Source: Akkermansiaceae bacterium UBA985 (GTDB lineage: Bacteria; Verrucomicrobiota; Verrucomicrobiia; Verrucomicrobiales; Akkermansiaceae). Taken from it: a stretch of DNA of 5,983 bases. The notes beneath the pieces were generated by a model. That model saw only the letters and a program-made list of their open reading frames with translations. It had not been told where the DNA came from and did no database searches. The stretch spans positions 1 through 5,983 of the forward strand of contig DBBL01000027.1 in the NCBI GenBank assembly GCA_002292185.1, written 5' to 3'. The translations under genes were made by a program, and so were the position numbers. Shown one piece after another: positions 1-5,983 of the stretch. Every line of letters starts with the position of its first letter. Position 1 is the stretch's first letter.

Positions 1-1295
1 GGAGCCATGAGAGACTTACGGTCAAGATCGGTAAACACAGGGCTGTTATAAAGCTTGCGACCAAACTGCCTGGCCTCTGCCTCTTCTGCTTCTGTAAGCA
101 AATCAGCGATGAGCGTTTTATCATTCATTAATAATGTGCGCAGCCTTGCACTCTTGCTTGGGCCATCGGCCACATGATCACGGTCCAAAAGGTTGAGGAT
201 GGAATTGCCCGTCTCGAAAGAAAAGACGACAGCGGCTGCTTTTTCACGCTCACGACAAATCCAGATAAGCGCATCAGGCCCCAGGCTCCGGTTAGCAATC
301 GCCTTGCGCAGGTGATCTTCAAATTGTTCATCCGCTCCATTTTCTTGGAGATACTTAGCAATTTCAGTAACTCCCCGCGAGCCAACCGCATCAAATACAG
401 CAAGTAACTTCTCAGCCCAAGCATCCCCAAACGCATCGGGAAAACCTTGGAATATACTGCGTTGTGTAGCCGCGGAACGTCCCTTCAAATTTTCAACTAA
501 GCGCTCTTCCTCAGTAGTAAGCACATCAGCTAAGCGTAAATCGCTGTCAGCTAGATCGATGCTTTCGAACTGGTCGATAATCTCATCGCGAGCGACAAGA
601 AACTCAAGCACCAGACTCAAGTGAAGTTTGCGCCCTTTAGTACAGAATGAATTGATGTCTTCGATTAATTTGATGAGAGGCGTATGATCATCTTTGAAAA
701 CAGAAAGGTTTTTACGGATGTTTTCCAGTGCCTTGACCTTCGCCTTGGGATCACGCGTACCAGTAAAGTCGGCGATCAGCATTTCAGCAGGGCTTGAAGA
801 TTCCTCCCTCAAAACTAGTGGATCGGTGCGCTTACTAGGAACTGAAAATACGTGGCTCTCACGCATTGCCTTTTTCGCTTTATCCCACCATTTTTTGTAG
901 TCCTCCTCTGGCACAACACTACCGCTTAATTCGCGGTCCAACTGATCCAACATCATGCTACCACCATGACTAGTCAGGGTGCGTTTCACCAATTCAGCTG
1001 GGTCATTTTTAACAAGGTCTCTCAATTCCTCGATATTTTCCAACTTGCGCGCACTGAAGTGCTCAGCATCAAGCGGCTCAGTTTTCTGAATAGCAAACTG
1101 CAGTCCCATTTCCTGATCGGACTGCTTCTCGAAATCAATAACAACCTTAGCACGAGACAAATCCCAGCTTTTCACTTTGCCAGCCCCCCAGTTCTTGTGT
1201 GTGCAGAAACTTCCAGGTGAAATTTCTGATAATCTTTCGCCAACAGGCTGCGGGATACGTCCCGCTTCAACAAGCTTCGCTACATCTGGGTGCAT
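1..1295 (-). CDS. GreA/GreB-family elongation factor, long N-terminal extension (partial, C-terminus beyond left edge)
   Basis: An uninterrupted minus-strand frame of 431 codons runs from an ATG at 1295-1293 to the left edge with no stop, so the C-terminus lies outside the window. The protein starts MHPDVAKLVEAGRIPQ. Residues about 27-70 look like a small SH3/KOW-type beta barrel (WGAGKV at 36-41, then VVIDF). A helical, charged region follows, with a WWDKAKKAM motif at 136-144, and the rest reads as an alpha-helical repeat scaffold. I recall this layout from the oversized GreA proteins of Verrucomicrobiota, Chlamydiae and spirochaetes, in which the Gre coiled coil and FKBP-like domain sit at the C-terminus. 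Those domains would rescue backtracked RNA polymerase by stimulating transcript cleavage, but they are not in view, so the assignment rests on the extension alone. An in-frame stop at 1346-1344 limits the start. The only alternative is GTG at 1301-1299. No good ribosome binding site precedes either, and a hairpin abuts the ATG. The gene lies 99 nt downstream of the PDZ gene and could be co-transcribed or independent. Confidence 0.62.
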   Translation of the reverse strand, partial: MHPDVAKLVEAGRIPQPVGERLSEISPGSFCTHKNWGAGKVKSWDLSRAKVVIDFEKQSDQEMGLQFAIQKTEPLDAEHFSARKLENIEELRDLVKNDPAELVKRTLTSHGGSMMLDQLDRELSGSVVPEEDYKKWWDKAKKAMRESHVFSVPSKRTDPLVLREESSSPAEMLIADFTGTRDPKAKVKALENIRKNLSVFKDDHTPLIKLIEDINSFCTKGRKLHLSLVLEFLVARDEIIDQFESIDLADSDLRLADVLTTEEERLVENLKGRSAATQRSIFQGFPDAFGDAWAEKLLAVFDAVGSRGVTEIAKYLQENGADEQFEDHLRKAIANRSLGPDALIWICREREKAAAVVFSFETGNSILNLLDRDHVADGPSKSARLRTLLMNDKTLIADLLTEAEEAEARQFGRKLYNSPVFTDLDRKSLMA

Positions 1296-1321
1296 GTCCA
1301 CAGCATTGAAAATGCATGGAC
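1296..1321 (-). promoter_or_regulatory. Imperfect hairpin directly against the start codon of the Gre-like gene
   Basis: On the minus strand the 26 nt before the ATG form an outer stem GTCCA/TGGAC (1317-1321 with 1296-1300) and an inner stem GCATT/AATGC (1311-1315 with 1303-1307). The loop is 3 nt, and a small internal bulge (1 nt against 2 nt) separates the stems. The structure covers the whole region where a ribosome binding site would sit and also contains the alternative GTG start. There is no T-tract after it, so it is not an intrinsic terminator. It could control translation initiation, bind a protein as DNA, or be chance. Confidence 0.35.
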
Positions 1322-1394
1322 AAATAGCAACCTTATTCTTCCATCAGGAATAATCAAGTTTCCATTCTCGGTATATCGTTCAGGTCATACTCAC

Positions 1395-2465
1395 TCATTG
1401 ATTATCACTGTCAACAAAACCATTTTTAGTCTTGGGCACATAACGCATTCTATATTGCTGACGAACCTCCGATGATTCTTCAATAGAGCGCTGAAGGATA
1501 CTGATGCGATTGCGCCACTCAGAGGGGACTTTTGCAATTTGCTCATCATCATTGATATAGCCATTATATGTTTCAATACCTTTTGCCGTTTCGACACGCA
1601 GCCATAGTTTGCCACTTCTATACATAAGGGTAGCAGCACCCCCACTGTCACTTATCGATGCTGATGCATTAATATCCTTTGATCCCGCCAAGATTGCTCC
1701 CCCATCCTTAATTTCCATTGCCGTGATGTTTTGTTCCCCTGACCTAAAATAAGTCACTGATACTTGATCACCGCGCTGGCGCATCGCCAAAAGGGCAAGG
1801 AATTGCTTCTCATTAATGATCAGCTGGTCATCAACTTTGCATATGACATCCATCGCCTGCAAGCCAGCATCGGCAGCAGCTCCATTCTTAGATACGGCCT
1901 TCAGCAACAGGCCGCTGCCATATGGAAGTTGTGGCAATTCTGCATACAGGTCAGCTCTTGGCCTCTCAGTAGCTATGCCATGATCCATAAACTCGGAGCT
2001 GTGCAACGAATCTAATGCCAACTGAAGATGATGTTCTTCTGGTATAAAGCTATCCAATCCCCCCTCATCAACATCCTCATTAGCATTGCTTGAGCTAACT
2101 ACAGCTTTCACGACCTGTAGATCTTCGGGCTGCTTGATGACCTCAGGCTTAGATCGTATTTTGGATGGGATTACTGAAGTCGACTTCAGAGAAACTTCCA
2201 GCAAACCCACCTTCATCGCCAGGCTAACGGAGCATACTGCTAATATTACAAAAACTGCAGCTACCCGCCACTGACTACTGTGATACCAGCGTAAATTTGT
2301 ACCAGCGGCGCCCTCAATCTGAGTGACTGCAAGACTCTCACCACTGGCTAAGCTTTCTTGAGCTAAGCGTTCGATTGTCTCATCTATTCTATCCAACCCT
2401 TGTTGGCTTACTGATGAGGGAATAAGCTCTGAAAGCTTATTTTCTATTGATTCTATATTAGACAT
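1395..2465 (-). CDS. Single-pass membrane protein with periplasmic PDZ domain; candidate anti-sigma factor
   Basis: This 356-residue protein begins 1 nt after the sigma factor's TGA (TGA-T-ATG), an arrangement that favours translational coupling and a functional pair. Residues 1-66 are polar and probably cytoplasmic. Residues about 68-89 (VAAVFVILAVCSVSLAMKV...) form one transmembrane helix. Residues about 90-175 are a charged linker, and about 181-252 form an HtrA/RseP-type PDZ domain: a GSGLLL carboxylate-binding-like strand, the AAADAGLQAMDVICKVD core, and a final strand VSVTYFRSGE. Residues 253-356 are unassigned. The short N-terminal region has no HxxxCxxC zinc motif and no cysteine, so it is not a classical zinc anti-sigma domain. 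Known biology: membrane proteins encoded directly after ECF sigma factors commonly bind and restrain them. Inference: this one holds the sigma factor until its PDZ domain senses a periplasmic signal. An alternative is a GspC-like protein serving the nearby secretin. PDZ and membrane topology are well supported; the anti-sigma role is not shown by sequence alone. Confidence 0.75.
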   Translation of the reverse strand: MSNIESIENKLSELIPSSVSQQGLDRIDETIERLAQESLASGESLAVTQIEGAAGTNLRWYHSSQWRVAAVFVILAVCSVSLAMKVGLLEVSLKSTSVIPSKIRSKPEVIKQPEDLQVVKAVVSSSNANEDVDEGGLDSFIPEEHHLQLALDSLHSSEFMDHGIATERPRADLYAELPQLPYGSGLLLKAVSKNGAAADAGLQAMDVICKVDDQLIINEKQFLALLAMRQRGDQVSVTYFRSGEQNITAMEIKDGGAILAGSKDINASASISDSGGAATLMYRSGKLWLRVETAKGIETYNGYINDDEQIAKVPSEWRNRISILQRSIEESSEVRQQYRMRYVPKTKNGFVDSDNQ

Positions 2466-2466
2466 A

Positions 2467-3000
2467 TCACCCGAGGCGTTCCTGTTTAAGCGTTTCTAAC
2501 TTTCGTTCTAATTGTTCTAGTGCGTAACGGTATCGTGATGCCGCTGTATTTGGAGAGATCGTCATCGCTTCAGCGATCTGGCCAAATGTAAGACCTCCCC
2601 AAATTTTCAATGTCACCACTTCGCGCAGTTTTTCACCAAGCTTTTCGACAGCCTGTCTGAGCATTACCGCTTCTTCACCATCTTCCGCATTGGTATCAAG
2701 CCAGTAGTCCTCTTGATCATGGAGGAAAATCACTGCATCCTCTTTTCGTTTTTTGCGACCTTGTTTTTTGATGTGATCCATAGCCACAAATCGGAGTACT
2801 GAGTAGGCCAATGGCAGATCGGGAGGAACATTGTCTCGCTCTTCTTGGTATCCCCACAAACGAATCAGGGCGTCTTGAATAACATCCTCCGCATCTTCAC
2901 GACTTTGGCTTCGCTGGCGTGCGTAGACATAGAGACGCGAGCTATGCTCTCTGAGCCAGCCCTTCCAAGCTCTTGCCTGATAATTTGCCGGATTAACCAT
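2467..3000 (-). CDS. ECF-type RNA polymerase sigma-70 family factor
   Basis: A 177-residue protein of the usual ECF length, with only regions 2 and 4. Region 2 covers about residues 19-86 and includes the core-binding helix with AEDVIQDALIRLW (37-49), followed by FVAMDHIKKQGRKKRK (71-86), the basic region 2.3-2.4/linker. A short acidic linker leads to region 4 at about 111-168, with the -35-binding helix-turn-helix LTFGQIAEAMTISPNTAASR (137-156). It would direct RNA polymerase to a specific promoter set. The start is secure: the in-frame codon just before the ATG is TGA (3003-3001) and region 2 fits the usual distance. No Shine-Dalgarno sequence precedes it. It lies 45 nt after the EboF-like gene and 1 nt before the PDZ gene. 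Its target promoters cannot be read from this window. I do not assign an ECF subgroup. Confidence 0.92.
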   Translation of the reverse strand: MVNPANYQARAWKGWLREHSSRLYVYARQRSQSREDAEDVIQDALIRLWGYQEERDNVPPDLPLAYSVLRFVAMDHIKKQGRKKRKEDAVIFLHDQEDYWLDTNAEDGEEAVMLRQAVEKLGEKLREVVTLKIWGGLTFGQIAEAMTISPNTAASRYRYALEQLERKLETLKQERLG

Positions 3001-3012
3001 TCACTGTTATAA

Positions 3013-3025
3013 TGCCAGCTTGGCA
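3013..3025. promoter_or_regulatory. Inverted repeat TGCCA-GCT-TGGCA upstream of the sigma gene
   Basis: A perfect 5-bp inverted repeat with a 3-nt centre lies in the 45-nt gap before the sigma gene, 12 nt from its start codon. Next to it, a minus-strand TATAAC (3011-3006) resembles a -10 box placed 5 nt before the ATG, which would give a leaderless transcript. No matching -35 hexamer was found at 16-18 nt. The repeat lacks a T-tract, so it is not a terminator. It could be an operator or chance. Confidence 0.2.
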
Positions 3026-3045
3026 ATTTATTGTCTGTAAATATT

Positions 3046-4419
3046 TCAAGCCTCTCGCTGACCACCAGAAACAAGCTCACAGATGGCTTTGTTGACCTCG
3101 TCTACAGAAGATATTCTTACTGTGTCTGCAATGAATACAGGCTGCTCAGACTCAGGAACCTTGTCTCTGCCGTGAGACCCCTTCACCAGGTTTGCATCTA
3201 AAGCAATCACATCAAGCAAGGCACGAAACCCCAACTTTTTTCTCAGTAAAAACCATGCTATTTTCAGCTTAGGAAAAGCAATCTCCGGGTCGATAAACAA
3301 CTCAACTGGATCGTAGCCCGGCTTGCGGTGGATATCAATACAGCGGGCAAAGTCAGGGGCCTTATTGTCATCCTCCCAATAATAGTAAGTAAACCAGGCG
3401 TCACTAGCTGCTACAGCAATTAGGTCCCCCGCTCTATCCACAGCAGTTCCTTGCCCCCACATCTCACTGGGAACACGGACTTCTTCGACTCCGTCAATAC
3501 CCTCTAAAAGCTCGATAACCTGATCACGTATCGAAGCGTCATTGATATAGATATGGGCCACCTGATGATCCGCTACAGCAAATGCACGACAGCCGCCACA
3601 ATCTAGCGTCTCGCGGCCGAGCTCATCCTTCACCTGAATCCAACCCCGTTTACGGAACTCACGATTCAAATGGACTGCACGATTAACCTCGGATATTCCA
3701 TACTCAGACAACAACACAACCTCCACCCCACGATCCCCAAAAAAACTGAGCAAGTCTCCGACAAGCTCATCAATGGCAGCCAGCTCGGGTGCTATCTCTG
3801 GCGCATTGGGTCCATACTTCTGCAAGCAATAATCAAGGTGCGGCAGGTAAACGAGATTAAGAGTCGGATTTTCGCTTGTTTCAATCCACTTGGCTGATTC
3901 TGCAATCCATTGAGATGATTGAATGCCTGCCGCAGGCCCCCAGAAGGAAGGAAAAGGAAAATCGCCCAGATCAGCTTTAAGCCGTTCCCGCAAATTCATC
4001 GGCTGGGTGTGGATATCGAATACCTTTCTACCATCGGCAGGATACATCGGACGTGGAGTTGCTGTCCAATCGGCTTGCGAATACATATTATACCACCAAA
4101 ACATATTGGCACATTCAGCATCTGGATTACCCTGCTTGAGCTGATCCCATATTTTTTCCCCATGAACCAAATGGTTACTCTGCTTCCAAAATCTGACTTC
4201 GGCAGACTCTCGGTCATACCAACCATTGCCCACAATACCGTGCCCTTCAACTCGCTGACCCGTCAAATAAGAAGACTGGGCAGAGCATGTAACTGCTGGA
4301 AACTCGGGAGCAAAAGAGCTGAGTTGACCTGCCTCGGCGAATGCTTTGATGTTTGGTGTTTGATCACCAATCAAGCCTCGAGTCAGACCAACAACATTAA
4401 TGACAACTACACGATTCAT
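3046..4419 (-). CDS. Alkaline phosphatase superfamily protein, EboF-like type I phosphodiesterase/nucleotide pyrophosphatase
   Basis: A 457-residue protein with no signal peptide or membrane segment, so probably cytoplasmic. It has the NPP/alkaline-phosphatase layout: opening strand MNRVVVINVVGLT; nucleophile segment FPAVTCSAQSSYLTG with candidate Thr44; HGIVGN with Asn65; LVYLPHLDYCLQKYGP with Asp196; VVLLSEYGI (234-242); DIHRKPGYDPVELFIDP (362-378); and KGSHGR with His416. From memory, these segments match the phosphodiesterase of the ebo clusters (EboF), found beside UbiA-type prenyltransferase and TIM-barrel genes and linked in cyanobacteria to export of scytonemin precursors. Against canonical NPP enzymes, several metal ligands differ: Val10 for Asp, Gln200 for His, and Glu239-Tyr240 for Asp-His. 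Substrate and activity are therefore uncertain. ATG 4419 is the only possible start, since an in-frame stop lies at 4485-4483 with no ATG, GTG or TTG between. It follows the secretin by 97 nt and precedes the sigma gene by 45 nt. No other ebo gene is visible. Confidence 0.8.
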   Translation of the reverse strand: MNRVVVINVVGLTRGLIGDQTPNIKAFAEAGQLSSFAPEFPAVTCSAQSSYLTGQRVEGHGIVGNGWYDRESAEVRFWKQSNHLVHGEKIWDQLKQGNPDAECANMFWWYNMYSQADWTATPRPMYPADGRKVFDIHTQPMNLRERLKADLGDFPFPSFWGPAAGIQSSQWIAESAKWIETSENPTLNLVYLPHLDYCLQKYGPNAPEIAPELAAIDELVGDLLSFFGDRGVEVVLLSEYGISEVNRAVHLNREFRKRGWIQVKDELGRETLDCGGCRAFAVADHQVAHIYINDASIRDQVIELLEGIDGVEEVRVPSEMWGQGTAVDRAGDLIAVAASDAWFTYYYWEDDNKAPDFARCIDIHRKPGYDPVELFIDPEIAFPKLKIAWFLLRKKLGFRALLDVIALDANLVKGSHGRDKVPESEQPVFIADTVRISSVDEVNKAICELVSGGQREA

Positions 4420-4453
4420 ACTCTGGGGAAGGGATTGATCACTCTGATAAGTC

Positions 4454-4474
4454 AGCTGAAATGTCCTTCCAGCT
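4454..4474 (-). other. Hairpin in the leader between secretin and EboF-like gene
   Basis: On the minus strand AGCTGGAA (4474-4467) pairs with TTTCAGCT (4461-4454), giving an 8-bp stem with one G-U pair and a 5-nt loop. It lies 34 nt before the EboF-like start codon and 44 nt after the secretin stop. No run of T follows, so it is not a standard intrinsic terminator. It could be an mRNA processing or attenuating structure, or chance. Confidence 0.22.
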
Positions 4475-4518
4475 ACAGCAAATTAGTAAAGCCGTTTAGG
4501 CGACAAAATTGAGCAATT

Positions 4519-5982
4519 CTACCTTCTTGTTGGATAGTTTAAATCCGGACGCTCAGAGGCAGAGGGTATCGACTTTTTTGGGGTTTTCGGCTTTGAAGAA
4601 ACCCCCGAGTCACTCGGCTTTTCAGGTAGGAGCCCATCGGCAAACTCACGGGCTGCAGGAGCGACCTCATACCGGCGCTCCATATCTTGCTGAACATCGT
4701 ATTGGCTATTTGTTCCACCAACAATTTTGGGCTGGATAAAGACCAAAAGCTCGCGACGCTCGACACTCTTCCTAGTTCTGCCAAAGAGCCTTCCAATTCC
4801 TGGAATTCTACTCAACACAGGAACACCACTCTTTGAGTTGCGCTCTACCTCGGTAACTAAGCCACCGATGACTACCGTAGTGTTGTTCTTCACCGTCACT
4901 GTTGTTGTGATGGTTTCCGTGCCAATGGTAGGCACAGTTAGGTCCCCGATGGTTTGATCCTCACCGACCGTATCATTGATCAGGGAGATTCGTAATGTCA
5001 CCTCATCATCAGAGTTGATCAGAGGCACCACTTCAAAGCGCAGTAACACATCTCGGTATTCAATATTCGTACTTTGACCTGTCGTGCCACTATTAAACTG
5101 ATTGGTCGGCACTGCAATGCTGCTTCCTGAGGAGATAACCGCTTTACGATTGTTCGCCGTGTAAACAGTAGGCCTTGATAGCACTTTAAAATCAGAACTG
5201 CTTTCAAGCGCTCTTATCACACCCGTGAAATCATTAATCCGGCCATATACATTCAAGCCTCTGGCGAAGTCATCGACCACAGCGGTATTCAAACCTGCAT
5301 TCGTTAGCAAATCAGCAAACGTGGGAAGCGCTCCCCCACCACCAGTAGATCCAGCCGCGTCACGGTCTCCACCTCTCGCGATAGCTCCAAGACTGACCCC
5401 AATATCGGTACCATTGCCTAGCGAGGCTTCGCCAAATACGGTCGAAATCATCACCTGCTGTGGGCGTCCATCGAGCTTATCAACTAACTCGGAGATAATG
5501 CGCACACTCTCAGGCGTCCCTTGAACGAGAATACTATTTGCCAAATTATCGGCGACGATAAAGGTTTTGCCAACGACGATCGACTCAGGAACATCACTGA
5601 CATTGAACTCCTCAACCGATTCGACATTACCACTGCGGGAATTCCCCCGATCACCACTGTTTGATGGCCTCGTGGACTGATTGCGCTGCTGGCCAGAGTT
5701 GCTATTACCCTTCCGCCTGGCAGAATCAGAAGTGGTACCATTGTGCGCCTCCAATGCATCTGCCGCAACCTGCAGAAAATCACTAGCGATAATAAAGCGT
5801 AGCTTACGCTTAAAGAAAGAATTGCGATTTGGCGGGGCATCAAACGCACGCACCAGCCCTTCAACAAAAACGATATCCACTGGCCTGCCCATGATGAAAA
5901 TTTTATTCAAACGTGGATCCGCAACTATTTGCACTGGTATTTCTTCACCTGCAGCTGATGACTCAGCATTAGCGGCAGGAGA
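4519..5982 (-). CDS. Secretin (GspD/PilQ family outer-membrane channel), partial: N-terminus beyond right edge
   Basis: 487 codons are visible from the right edge to a TAG at 4521-4519. The frame stays open upstream, so the GTG at 5934-5932 is an internal valine and the true start is outside. In the visible fragment, residues about 17-80 and about 126-185 look like secretin N-domains (QIVADPRLNKIFIMG; FIVADNLANSILVQGTPESV). A Ser/Asn/Arg/Gly-rich linker at about 81-118 separates them. The secretin core covers about 255-421: FKVLSRPTVYTANNRKAVI (265-283), the amphipathic strands EYRDVLLRFEVVPLI (308-322), TTVTVKNNTTVVIGGLV (360-376), and the signature VPVLSRIPGIGRLF (387-400) ending in ELLVFIQPKIV. 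A 66-residue polar tail follows. Secretins form large multimeric outer-membrane pores for type II secretion, type IV pili or related systems. GspD-like is the better fit, but with the N-terminus missing and no other secretion gene in view I do not choose a system. It is the first visible gene of the co-directional run. Confidence 0.93.
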   Translation of the reverse strand, partial: SPAANAESSAAGEEIPVQIVADPRLNKIFIMGRPVDIVFVEGLVRAFDAPPNRNSFFKRKLRFIIASDFLQVAADALEAHNGTTSDSARRKGNSNSGQQRNQSTRPSNSGDRGNSRSGNVESVEEFNVSDVPESIVVGKTFIVADNLANSILVQGTPESVRIISELVDKLDGRPQQVMISTVFGEASLGNGTDIGVSLGAIARGGDRDAAGSTGGGGALPTFADLLTNAGLNTAVVDDFARGLNVYGRINDFTGVIRALESSSDFKVLSRPTVYTANNRKAVISSGSSIAVPTNQFNSGTTGQSTNIEYRDVLLRFEVVPLINSDDEVTLRISLINDTVGEDQTIGDLTVPTIGTETITTTVTVKNNTTVVIGGLVTEVERNSKSGVPVLSRIPGIGRLFGRTRKSVERRELLVFIQPKIVGGTNSQYDVQQDMERRYEVAPAAREFADGLLPEKPSDSGVSSKPKTPKKSIPSASERPDLNYPTRR

Positions 5983-5983
5983 T

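Noticed and set aside
128..436. Minus-strand 102-codon frame inside the left-edge gene
   Set aside because: It lies in a different frame from the continuous 431-codon Gre-like frame and shows no domain. The longer frame has sensible composition throughout.
2863..3080. Minus-strand frame overlapping the sigma gene start and the EboF-like gene end
   Set aside because: It is a shadow frame overlapping two well-supported genes and shows no recognisable domain.
3919..4512. Plus-strand open frame of 197 codons opposite the EboF-like gene
   Set aside because: It is a mirror of a well-conserved minus-strand gene, is rich in Cys, Ile and Leu without any recognisable domain, and has no ribosome binding site. 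The minus-strand frame carries the family motifs.
4507..4518. AATTG-CT-CAATT palindrome just after the secretin stop codon as a terminator
   Set aside because: The stem is short and AT-only with a 2-nt loop, and it is followed by only a few T residues. It does not meet the pattern of an intrinsic terminator.
4519..5934. GTG at 5934 as the start of the secretin
   Set aside because: The same frame continues open to the window edge, and the codon falls at the beginning of an N-domain strand, so a start here would remove part of a domain and the required signal peptide.

Overview
The window carries five protein genes, all on the minus strand, so the biological reading order runs from position 5983 down to 1. 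In that order they are: a type II/type IV pilus-class secretin cut by the right edge (4519-5982), an alkaline-phosphatase-superfamily protein resembling EboF-type phosphodiesterases (3046-4419), an ECF-type sigma-70 factor (2467-3000), a single-pass membrane protein with a C-terminal PDZ domain that starts 1 nt after the sigma stop codon (1395-2465), and the N-terminal 431 codons of a large protein that I read as the long N-terminal extension of a Gre-family transcription elongation factor, cut by the left edge (1-1295). No RNA gene, mobile element, CRISPR array or long repeat was seen. Gaps between genes are 97, 45, 1 and 99 nt and none holds a convincing intrinsic terminator, so the set could be one transcription unit or a few overlapping ones.

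Organism. Moderate GC, diderm features (an outer-membrane secretin), a large N-terminally extended Gre factor and the sequence character of the proteins suggest a member of the Verrucomicrobiota, probably class Opitutia (Puniceicoccales/Coraliomargarita-like). This comes from remembered family resemblance, not a database search. None of the four visible start codons has a good Shine-Dalgarno sequence.

How the genes may work together. The secretin would form an outer-membrane channel. The sigma/PDZ pair has the layout of an ECF sigma factor with its membrane-bound regulator: cytoplasmic N-terminus, one membrane helix, and a periplasmic PDZ domain of the kind that senses or binds exposed peptide ends. 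The PDZ protein also recalls GspC, the inner-membrane PDZ protein that contacts GspD in type II secretion. A secretin, an ECF sigma factor and a PDZ-bearing anti-sigma candidate in one co-directional run suggest a sensor coupling envelope or secretion status to transcription. That is an inference. The EboF-like protein retains the expected nucleophile threonine but lacks several canonical metal ligands of the superfamily, and no other ebo gene is visible in the window.
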